Shown: positions 26,888-33,347 of the stretch, piece after piece
Layout: every line of letters starts with the position of its first letter
Position numbering within the stretch: position 1 is the first letter of the stretch
Assembly: GCA_009711295.1 (NCBI GenBank)
Contig: WLST01000012.1
Location: 1-34,426 of the forward strand
Reading direction: 5' to 3'
Length of the DNA stretch: 34,426 nucleotides
Source: Actinomycetota bacterium
GTDB taxonomy: Bacteria; Actinomycetota; Acidimicrobiia; Acidimicrobiales; Ilumatobacteraceae
Made by a program: the position numbers and the translations under genes
The notes under the pieces: generated by a model
Databases searched by the model: none
What the model saw: the letters and a program-made list of their open reading frames with translations, nothing else
What the model was told of the DNA's origin: nothing

Positions 26888-28288
26888 ATGAGTACATTCG
26901 ATCTTGATCTCAGCAAATACCAATTGGGCTGGAGCGACAACGTCGAATACGCCTTCCAGCCTGCCAAGGGCTTAGACGATGGTGTTGTAGAGCAAATTTC
27001 ATGGTGGAAGGGCGAACCCGAATGGATGCGCGAAATGCGTCTGCGCTCGCTCAAGATGTTCGACCGCAAGCCAATGGCGAAGTGGTTTGCCGACAACATG
27101 CCCGACATCGACTTCCAAGATATTTATTACTACTTGAAGCCTGCCACCGAGCAAGTTGATGAGTGGGACGACCTGCCAGAACAAATGAAACTCACTTACG
27201 AGAAGCTCGGTATTCCCGAAGCAGAACGTAAGTACCTTGCAGGTGTAACGGCGCAGTACGAATCTGAAGTGGTTTTTCACCGCAACCGCGAAGACCTTGA
27301 AGCTCAGGGCATCTTGTTCTGCGACATGGACACCGCTTTGCGCGAATACCCAGACCTCGTGAAGCAGTACTTCGGCACGGTCATTCCTCCTGGCGACAAC
27401 AAGTTCTCTGCATTGAACACATCGGTATGGTCGGGCGGGTCATTCATTTATGTTCCACCAGGCGTGGAATGTGAAATGCCATTGCAGGCGTACTTCCGCA
27501 TTAACTCGGAAAACGCTGGTCAATTCGAGCGCACACTCATCATTGCCGACGAAGGTTCAAAAGTGCACTACATCGAAGGTTGCTCTGCGCCTGTTTATAC
27601 CAGCGATTCGCTGCACTCAGCAGTTGTAGAAATTGTGGTGAAGCCAAGTGCTCGTGTTACCTACACCACCATTCAGAACTGGTCACCAAACGTTTATAAC
27701 TTGGTTACCAAGCGCGCTCGCGTAGAAGCAGAAGGCCACATGGAGTGGATCGATGGCAACATCGGTTCGAAGCTCACCATGAAGTACCCAAGCGTGTACT
27801 TGGTAGGGCCAAAAGCAACAGGTGAAGTGTTGTCGGTGGCTTATGCCGGCGCTGGCCAGCATCAAGACGCTGGAGCAAAAATGGTGCACGCAGCACCCGA
27901 GACCTCATCAAAAATTGTGTCGAAGTCCATTTCAAAAGATGGTGGCGTCACCACGTATCGCGGTTTGGTTCGCATTGAAGAAGGCGCTTATGGCTGCAAG
28001 AGCCACGTGCAATGCGACGCACTCATTCTCGACGAAGAAAGTGAATCACGCACCTTGCCATATATGGAAGTGGGCGAGCGCGACGCACAAATTGGCCATG
28101 AAGCCACTGTGTCGAAAATCGCCGACGAACAACTCTTTTACCTCCAAAGCCGCGGCCTCTCACAAGAGCAGGCCATGAGCATGGTGGTGAATGGTTTCAT
28201 CGAACCTGTTACTCGTACATTGCCAATGGAATACGCAGTGGAATGGAGCCGACTCATCGAGTTGCAGATGGAAGGTTCGGTTGGCTGA
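26888..28288 (+). CDS. sufB: Fe-S cluster assembly scaffold SufB
   Basis: This 466-residue protein forms the SufBC2D scaffold where [Fe-S] clusters are built. It has the N-terminal region (YYYLKPATEQVDEWDDLP), the SufBD beta-helix core with NTSVWSGGSFIYVPPGVECEMPLQAYFRIN and IEGCSAPVYTSDSLH, and the C-terminal GCKSHVQCDALILDEESES...ADEQLFYLQSRGLS. There is no intein, unlike many mycobacterial SufB proteins. Start: the ATG at 26888 with GAGGAG upstream. The frame extends 13 codons further but without family similarity. The stop overlaps the next start by one base (TGATG). Confidence 0.98.
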   Translation: MSTFDLDLSKYQLGWSDNVEYAFQPAKGLDDGVVEQISWWKGEPEWMREMRLRSLKMFDRKPMAKWFADNMPDIDFQDIYYYLKPATEQVDEWDDLPEQMKLTYEKLGIPEAERKYLAGVTAQYESEVVFHRNREDLEAQGILFCDMDTALREYPDLVKQYFGTVIPPGDNKFSALNTSVWSGGSFIYVPPGVECEMPLQAYFRINSENAGQFERTLIIADEGSKVHYIEGCSAPVYTSDSLHSAVVEIVVKPSARVTYTTIQNWSPNVYNLVTKRARVEAEGHMEWIDGNIGSKLTMKYPSVYLVGPKATGEVLSVAYAGAGQHQDAGAKMVHAAPETSSKIVSKSISKDGGVTTYRGLVRIEEGAYGCKSHVQCDALILDEESESRTLPYMEVGERDAQIGHEATVSKIADEQLFYLQSRGLSQEQAMSMVVNGFIEPVTRTLPMEYAVEWSRLIELQMEGSVG

Positions 28289-28626
28289 TGCCAATGCGAA
28301 CCGAATGCAAGCACTACGAAACTCGTACCTATTCCAACGGAGATGCAGTACGGAAGTGCACCCTCGATATGGCTCCCGAAGCTCCGTGGCGTTGCCCAGA
28401 AAATTGTGCATGCTACGAACGCCGCCTCGCCGACGTTGCTTGGGTTCACGGAAGTGCAATTGCGCCGCGAACACCTGTTGAGCCGCCAGGTCTCGACGAC
28501 GGAACAGCAGCTGCTGTTCTCGATGCGGCAGAGGAAATTGTCAACGCCGCAGGGCGCAGTTATATAGAAGAGTTTTCACACGACAAAAAGCGTCGCCGCT
28601 GGTGGCGATTTGGAGGAAAAAAATGA
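28288..28626 (+). CDS. Uncharacterised Cys-rich protein inside the SUF operon
   Basis: This 112-residue soluble protein is not recognised as a known family. The N-terminal 45 residues hold five cysteines: C7, C24, C36, C40 and C42 (TECKHYE, RKCTLD, WRCPENCACYE) plus His9, a plausible metal or Fe-S site. A middle segment (about 60-95) is helical and Ala/Glu-rich (TAAAVLDAAEEIVNAAG). The C terminus is strongly basic and Trp-rich (KKRRRWWRFGGKK). Its ATG overlaps the sufB stop by one base and its TGA overlaps the sufD ATG (ATGA). Its last codons supply the strong GGAGGA ribosome-binding site of sufD. This tight embedding argues that it is real and works with the SUF machinery; the role is unknown. 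Confidence 0.85.
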   Translation: MPMRTECKHYETRTYSNGDAVRKCTLDMAPEAPWRCPENCACYERRLADVAWVHGSAIAPRTPVEPPGLDDGTAAAVLDAAEEIVNAAGRSYIEEFSHDKKRRRWWRFGGKK

Positions 28627-29732
28627 GCAGCACTGCTCACTACCCAGGCGTGGTATTGCCGACAGCCGAAGAAGAAATATGGCGCTACAGCCGTATTGAA
28701 GAGCTGAGCCTCGACTCATTTGTCGCAGGGTCAGTAGAAAACAAAGTTGATGCACCAGCTGATGTTGCAAGCATTGTCACGCAGGGCGCTGCAGTAGGCG
28801 AGTGTGGCGTTGCTATGCCCATTCCCGTCGACGCATTTGCCGAAATTAACGCCATCCACTGCAGTGGCGCGCACGCCGACATCATCACTGTTAAAACTGT
28901 GCGTGGTAAGTCATATGCCAGCCCCGTTGTTATTACACGAACGCTTTCGGTTTCCGGAGTACTCGCTGCGCCGCGCCTCATTATTGATGCAGCGGAAAAC
29001 AGCGAAGTCACAGTGGTTGAGCATTTCTTGTCTTCCGACGATGTTTCTTCACTCATTGCACCTGTTGTTGAAATTCGTGCCGCACAATCGGCTCGCGTTA
29101 CCTACATCGCCATCAATGAGTTGGGCAATAAAACATGGAAGATCGCTCATCAACAGTCTTTGGGTGAACGAGATTCCACAACGCGGTTGTTTACTGTTGC
29201 GTTAGGTGGCGACTACGCCCGCGTGCGTACGGAAGCTCGCTTAGTAGGTATTGGTGCAACAACACAACAAGTTGCGCTCTACTTCGCCGATAAAACTCAG
29301 ATGCACGATTTCCGTACATTGCAAACGCATATTGCTCCACGCACCTCGAGCGACTTGCTGTTTAAAGGCGCTGTTCAAGACACCGCAAAGAGCGTGTACA
29401 CGGGTCTCATTCGCATTGAGCATGAAGCTCATGGTTCACAGGCCTACCAAACAAACCGCAACCTCACGTTGTCGCACGGAGCGTGGGCTGAAAGCGTGCC
29501 AAACCTAGAAATTGAAACCAACGATGTGAAATGCAGCCATGCCAGCACAGTTGGCCCCATCGACGACGAGCAGCGTTTTTACTTGGAAAGTCGTGGTATC
29601 CACCCCGACATCGCAGAGCGCCTCGTTGTGCTTGGGTTCTTCAACGAAGTGTTAGAGCGCTTGCCACAAATCGATGTGGTCTCGGGCTTGCGGGCAAAAG
29701 TTGCCGCAAAATTGCACGCAGGTGCGCAATGA
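28623..29732 (+). CDS. sufD: Fe-S cluster assembly protein SufD
   Basis: This 369-residue partner of SufB is in the SufBC2D scaffold. The N-terminal part is typically variable (EEEIWRYSRIEELSLDSF). The SufBD core includes VTYIAINELGNKTWKIAHQ, RTEARLVGIGATTQQVALYFAD, and HIAPRTSSDLLFKGAVQD. The conserved C-terminal part has VKCSHASTVGPIDDEQRFYLESRGI; the CSHAS segment carries the Cys and His conserved at the SufB-SufD interface. The start is well supported by GGAGGAAAAAA. It overlaps both neighbours by 4 bases. Confidence 0.96.
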   Translation: MSSTAHYPGVVLPTAEEEIWRYSRIEELSLDSFVAGSVENKVDAPADVASIVTQGAAVGECGVAMPIPVDAFAEINAIHCSGAHADIITVKTVRGKSYASPVVITRTLSVSGVLAAPRLIIDAAENSEVTVVEHFLSSDDVSSLIAPVVEIRAAQSARVTYIAINELGNKTWKIAHQQSLGERDSTTRLFTVALGGDYARVRTEARLVGIGATTQQVALYFADKTQMHDFRTLQTHIAPRTSSDLLFKGAVQDTAKSVYTGLIRIEHEAHGSQAYQTNRNLTLSHGAWAESVPNLEIETNDVKCSHASTVGPIDDEQRFYLESRGIHPDIAERLVVLGFFNEVLERLPQIDVVSGLRAKVAAKLHAGAQ

Positions 29733-30064
29733 GCGCGGTACGTGTTGGCGTAGCAAATGACTTTGCTCAAGGAGTAGCGGTCAAAGTTGATGTCAATGGA
29801 GTTGCCGTGGCAGTCGTTCGCATCGACGAAACCCTCTATGCCATTGCCGATCGTTGCAGCCACGCCAATATCTCGTTGTCTGAAGGCGAAGTGCACTGTG
29901 GAAAAAAAGAATTGGAATGTTGGAAACATGGCAGCGCATTTAGCTTGCAAACAGGTGCACCCAGCACCTTTCCTGCAACTCAACCAGTAGAAGTTTTTAG
30001 TGTGAGCACCAATGGCGACGAAGTCTTTGTTTCGCGTCGCACAGAAAATGGAGAAGCGTCATGA
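29729..30064 (+). CDS. Rieske [2Fe-2S] ferredoxin of the SUF operon
   Basis: This 111-residue single-domain Rieske protein has the ligand set C43-x-H45 (RCSHANISL) and C64-x2-H67 (ECWKHGSAF). The fold begins with beta strands around VKVDVNGVAVAVVRID. Such a ferredoxin sits between sufD and sufC in many actinobacteria, where it is thought to supply electrons or reflect an NDO-type ferredoxin component; its exact role is not known. ATGA overlap with sufD upstream and a 4-base overlap with sufC downstream. The frame is open upstream but overlaps sufD, so the ATG at 29729 is chosen. Confidence 0.94.
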   Translation: MSAVRVGVANDFAQGVAVKVDVNGVAVAVVRIDETLYAIADRCSHANISLSEGEVHCGKKELECWKHGSAFSLQTGAPSTFPATQPVEVFSVSTNGDEVFVSRRTENGEAS

Positions 30065-30789
30065 GCACGTTAAAAATTGAGAATCTCGTTGCTGGTATTC
30101 CAGGCAAGCAAATTTTAAATGGCATCAACCTCACGCTGAACTCAGGTGAAGTACATGCCATCATGGGCCCGAACGGTGCCGGTAAGTCAACCTTGTCGGG
30201 TGTCGTAATGGGAAAGCCTGGCTATGTCGTACATAGTGGAAGCGTCACGCTCGACGGCGAAGATCTTCTGGCTCTGCCTGCATGGCAACGTGCCCAAGCA
30301 GGGCTGCATCTCATTATGCAGTACCCCACGGAAGTACCTGGAGTGCATCTCGACGACGTCATTCGCGAGGCATACACTTCGCGTGGCCGCAATACGTCAA
30401 CACTCGACGCCGAAATTGTTGCAGAAGCTGCTCGTATTCATTTCGACATGGCTCTGGTAGAGCGTTCAATGAACGTCGACCTTTCTGGTGGCGAAAAGAA
30501 GCGTAACGAAACGCTGCAATTAGCGCTGTTGAAGCCAAAGTTTGCCATTCTCGACGAACTCGACTCGGGGCTCGATATCGACGCATTGCGCGACTGTGCC
30601 CGTCGTGTTGAGGCTGCTACTCAAGAAGACAATTTAGGCGTGTTGGTGATTACTCACTATGCGCGACTCTTAGAAGAGCTACGCCCCGACGTGGTGCATA
30701 TTTTAGCTGCAGGAAAAATTGTGAAATCAGGAGGCCCTGAGCTTGCTGATGAATTGGAAACTACCGGTTACGCCGGTCTTACTCAGTAA
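30061..30789 (+). CDS. sufC: Fe-S cluster assembly ATPase SufC
   Basis: This 242-residue ABC-type ATPase binds SufB and SufD and drives conformational change during cluster assembly. Walker A GPNGAGKST is at 36-44, the Q-loop at QYP (87-89), the signature LSGGEKKRNE at 141-150 (the form typical of SufC), Walker B with FAILDELDSGLD at 161-172, and the H-loop ITHYARLL near 200. A GGAG ribosome-binding site lies 7 bases before the ATG. It ends the operon; no sufS, sufU or sufT follows. Its last 11 bases overlap the convergent Nudix gene. Confidence 0.98.
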   Translation: MSTLKIENLVAGIPGKQILNGINLTLNSGEVHAIMGPNGAGKSTLSGVVMGKPGYVVHSGSVTLDGEDLLALPAWQRAQAGLHLIMQYPTEVPGVHLDDVIREAYTSRGRNTSTLDAEIVAEAARIHFDMALVERSMNVDLSGGEKKRNETLQLALLKPKFAILDELDSGLDIDALRDCARRVEAATQEDNLGVLVITHYARLLEELRPDVVHILAAGKIVKSGGPELADELETTGYAGLTQ

Positions 30790-30793
30790 GACC
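30775..30793. terminator. bidirectional stem-loop across sufC / Nudix stop codons
   Basis: GGTCTTAC (30775-30782) pairs perfectly with GTAAGACC (30786-30793) around a TCA loop. The stem contains the stop codons of both convergent genes (sufC TAA 30787-30789; Nudix TAA, complement of 30779-30781). A second, overlapping hairpin ACCGG-TTACG-CCGGT (30763-30777) lies just inside sufC. A weak TTTT occurs about 12 bases beyond on the plus strand. The tight eight-base stem makes this the best terminator candidate in the window. Confidence 0.5.
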
Positions 30794-31210
30794 CGAACGT
30801 AAGAAGTTTTCAAAACAATCGATTACTAGCAGGTCGCGTTCGTAAGTAATTTTCTTGCGTGCGCGGTCGATGGGCATCCACATCATGGCATCTACTTCAT
30901 TTGAGTAGCTCTCGGCTCCACCCGACACAGTCATGGTCCAGTAGCGAACACGCTTGGGGCGACCTTTGCGGTCGATGTAGTTGATGCGGGCAATCTCGTG
31001 CCCTAGGCGACAGTGGTAACCGGTTTCTTCCCAGACTTCACGAACGGCGCAGTCTTCTTCACTTGAGTCGATGTCGTCGCGTTTCCCCTTCGGGAAGGTC
31101 CAGTCGTCATAACCTTCGCCTGGGCGATGAACGAGAAGAAGTTCAACGCGGTTATTGCCGTTGGTGCGCCAAACAACTCCACCTGCAGCGCGAACGATTC
31201 CATCAGCCAT
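30779..31210 (-). CDS. Nudix hydrolase, MutT1-like
   Basis: This 143-residue protein resembles the N-terminal domain of mycobacterial MutT1: AAGGVVWR at 8-15, VHRPGEGYDDWTFPKGK at 27-43, and the Nudix helix REVWEETGY at 57-65 with Glu58, Glu61 and Glu62. Between the GK and RE elements the box is one residue longer than the consensus GX5EX7RE, and the first Glu is replaced by Asp or Ser. The C-terminal histidine phosphatase domain of MutT1 is absent. Candidate substrates are oxidised or signalling nucleotides; this cannot be decided. Start: the ATG at 31210 is used because the longer frame overlaps terC. Confidence 0.88.
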   Translation of the reverse strand: MADGIVRAAGGVVWRTNGNNRVELLLVHRPGEGYDDWTFPKGKRDDIDSSEEDCAVREVWEETGYHCRLGHEIARINYIDRKGRPKRVRYWTMTVSGGAESYSNEVDAMMWMPIDRARKKITYERDLLVIDCFENFLRSGLTE

Positions 31211-31259
31211 TGCTTCTATCTTGTCAGATGGAGCCTCTTGAACACGAAACAGTATTTTC

Positions 31260-32237
31260 TTATGCTTTGATCTTCGTGGGATCTTCGTCACTACGCAATT
31301 TCCAGAGGCTGAGGGCAATGGCCCCAAAAAGGAGAATGAAGATGACGAGCAAACTCACAATGGTGGGCAAGTGGTACCAGTGGGAGAATGACATTTTGAA
31401 ACCAACAAAGACGAGAATGGCTCCAAGTGCGTGCGAGAGGTAAGGAAACTTTGATTTCGCGTTAGCTAAGAGGAAATAGAGCGCACGGAGACCAAGAATT
31501 GCAAATGCATTGGCCGCGATGACCAGGTATGGCTCACGACTGACCGCCAAAATTGCCGGAACACTGTCGACTGCAAAAATAATATCGGTGAGTTCCACTA
31601 CGACAAGTGCTGCGAGCAATGGGGTCGCCATTTTGACGCCATCTATTTTTGTTATGAATCGGTGCCCGTCGTACTGATCGGTAATGTGAATGAATCGTTT
31701 GAGAAACTTGAGGGACTTATCGTGATTCATTTCTTCTTCTTCATCACGATGACGGAAAATCTTTATTCCACTGAATATCAGTAGAACACCGAAACCTAAG
31801 AGCATCCACCAGAACTTGGTGATGAGTGCAGAGCCGGCGAACACGAAAATACCGCGGAAAACTAAGGCTCCGAAAATGCCCCAAAACAAAACACGATGTT
31901 GGTACTTGAGGGGGATGGCCAATGAAGAAAAAATGATTGCCCAAATAAAGACGTTGTCAACACTGAGTGACTTTTCAATGACGTAGCCAGAAAGGTATTC
32001 GCCGAATGCTTGAGAACCGTAGACATATGCAAGGCCAGCACCAAAGAGAAGGCCAACGGCTACATAAAAAACACTTTCAGTGGCGGCTTCCTTTGTTGTT
32101 GGCTCATGATCATCACGATGGCGCCAGAGATCGAAGGCAATCAGGAGTGTCACGATGCCGCCTAATACCAGCCATGCCAAAATGCTGATATCAAGATCAA
32201 CGAAACTATTTTTTGAAGATGCTGCTGCAAATATCAT
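31260..32237 (-). CDS. TerC-family integral membrane protein
   Basis: This 325-residue protein has about nine membrane spans. It shows the two TerC/Alx acidic motifs: EKSLSVDNVFIWAIIF near 88-103 and VVELTDIIFAVDSVPAILAV near 214-233. A charged loop (FRHRDEEEEMNHDKSLKFLKRF) follows the fifth span. TerC/Alx proteins are linked to manganese export, metalation of secreted enzymes and tellurite resistance; the function here is not proven. AAGGA lies rather far (13 bases) from the ATG. Only 24 bases separate it from htpX upstream, so it is probably in the htpX transcript, with no room for a yybP-ykoY manganese riboswitch. Confidence 0.94.
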   Translation of the reverse strand: MIFAAASSKNSFVDLDISILAWLVLGGIVTLLIAFDLWRHRDDHEPTTKEAATESVFYVAVGLLFGAGLAYVYGSQAFGEYLSGYVIEKSLSVDNVFIWAIIFSSLAIPLKYQHRVLFWGIFGALVFRGIFVFAGSALITKFWWMLLGFGVLLIFSGIKIFRHRDEEEEMNHDKSLKFLKRFIHITDQYDGHRFITKIDGVKMATPLLAALVVVELTDIIFAVDSVPAILAVSREPYLVIAANAFAILGLRALYFLLANAKSKFPYLSHALGAILVFVGFKMSFSHWYHLPTIVSLLVIFILLFGAIALSLWKLRSDEDPTKIKA

Positions 32238-32261
32238 TGTTTTGCGAAATTCCTTTGAGGT

Positions 32262-33149
32262 TTATTGTGGAAAAGTCATCGAGCGAAGACGAGCAATGCG
32301 CTCATCGGTGCTGGGGTGAGTAGAAAAAAGGCGCGCCATGTTAGGGCCGCTCTTTTTCTGTTGGAATTCTGCAAGTGGGTTATGGATGTACGCGTATGCC
32401 TGTGCAGGAGCCACTTGCATCGGTGTTTGCTGAGCTGTGGCTTCAATCCGCTCGAGGGCATTGGCTAGGGAACTGCCGTTTCCGAGAAGTTCAGCTGCAC
32501 CACGATCGGCTTCAAATTCACGTGATCGGGACACTGCCATCTGTAAGAGTGATGCTGCGACGGGGGCGAGCATTGAAACAAGGATTAATGCAAATGGGTT
32601 GGCCCTGTCGTCGTCGTTACTTCCGCGACCACCAAACATTGCAGCCCACATTGCCATGTTTGCAATGAATGAAATTGCTGTTGCAATAGCTGCAGCAACC
32701 GAACCAATGAGAATGTCGCGGTGCTTCACGTGCATCAACTCATGTGCCATCACTCCGCGTAGTTCATCTTCTGGCATCGTGCGTAAAAGACCTTCTGTTG
32801 CACACACCACGGCGTGACGCGGGTTGCGCCCAGTAGCAAAAGCATTGGGCTGCTCATTTGGGGCGATGGCGACTCGTGGCATCGGCATTCCAGCGCGTTC
32901 GGTGAGTTCTTTCACCATTCCGAAGAAGAGGGGGGCGTCTTCTTCGGTCACGATGCGAGCTTTGGCACTTTTCAAGGCGAGTTTGTCGCTGAACCAGTAC
33001 GAGCCACCCACCATCACAAAGGCAATGAGAAGACCAAAGGTGAGTGAACTTGAACTTCCTCCGCCCAATACACCTGCGATGGTGACGATGAGGCCACCCA
33101 GCCCAGCGAGGAGAACGGATGTTTTGATGGTGTTTTTAAAAATGGGCAT
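32262..33149 (-). CDS. htpX: Membrane zinc metalloprotease HtpX
   Basis: This 295-residue M48 protease degrades damaged membrane proteins under heat and envelope stress. Four hydrophobic segments are seen: two near 10-50, one near 145-170 and one near 186-206. The zinc motif HELMH is at 136-140 (GVMAHELMHVKHRD), and the third ligand is in SREFEAD (about 209-215). The C terminus RLFSTHPSTDERIARLRSM is typical. AAAGG lies 3 bases before the ATG and is part of a long hairpin in the leader. Probably co-transcribed with terC. Confidence 0.96.
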   Translation of the reverse strand: MPIFKNTIKTSVLLAGLGGLIVTIAGVLGGGSSSSLTFGLLIAFVMVGGSYWFSDKLALKSAKARIVTEEDAPLFFGMVKELTERAGMPMPRVAIAPNEQPNAFATGRNPRHAVVCATEGLLRTMPEDELRGVMAHELMHVKHRDILIGSVAAAIATAISFIANMAMWAAMFGGRGSNDDDRANPFALILVSMLAPVAASLLQMAVSRSREFEADRGAAELLGNGSSLANALERIEATAQQTPMQVAPAQAYAYIHNPLAEFQQKKSGPNMARLFSTHPSTDERIARLRSMTFPQ

Positions 33150-33152
33150 TAC

Positions 33153-33197
33153 CTTTCGACGGGTGCTAGCGAACTAACACAACAACTTCGTCGAAAG
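33153..33197 (-). promoter_or_regulatory. structured htpX 5' leader that covers the ribosome-binding site
   Basis: On the minus-strand RNA, CUUUCGACG (complement of 33189-33197) pairs perfectly with CGUCGAAAG (complement of 33153-33161), a nine-base-pair stem whose 3' arm contains most of the htpX Shine-Dalgarno AAAGG. Inside its loop is a second hairpin, GUGUUAG-UUCG-CUAGCAC (complement of 33163-33180), seven pairs with one G-U wobble and a UUCG tetraloop. Masking of the ribosome-binding site suggests control at translation, possibly thermal. Confidence 0.5.
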
Positions 33198-33233
33198 TCT
33201 CTCCCTCCCAAAATGGGCAACCGCGCCGGGCAC

Positions 33234-33249
33234 AAGTGATTGCTCACTT
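33234..33249. promoter_or_regulatory. perfect dyad in the htpX / alcohol dehydrogenase intergenic region
   Basis: AAGTGA (33234-33239) and TCACTT (33244-33249) form a perfect 6+6 dyad around TTGC, followed on the plus strand by TT. It lies in the 198-base divergent gap. It could be a repressor operator or, on the minus-strand RNA, a hairpin with a GCAA tetraloop upstream of htpX. No clear -10/-35 pair was found in the gap. Confidence 0.3.
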
Positions 33250-33347
33250 TTGCCGTGATGACGACATCGGTACTTACGGGATACTCCCTTTCGTTTCTCA
33301 TTCTAGACGCTCTCGCGCATGGTGCCAAGACATGGCATGATGAATTC

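Noticed and set aside
26888-28288. Intein in SufB
   Set aside because: The protein is 466 residues and contiguous, with no insertion at the usual sites.
29531-29728. Upstream extension of the Rieske ferredoxin gene
   Set aside because: It overlaps sufD in another frame; the ATGA start at 29729 gives the normal Rieske length.
32238-32261. yybP-ykoY manganese riboswitch ahead of terC
   Set aside because: Only 24 bases separate terC from htpX, so there is no room for the aptamer.
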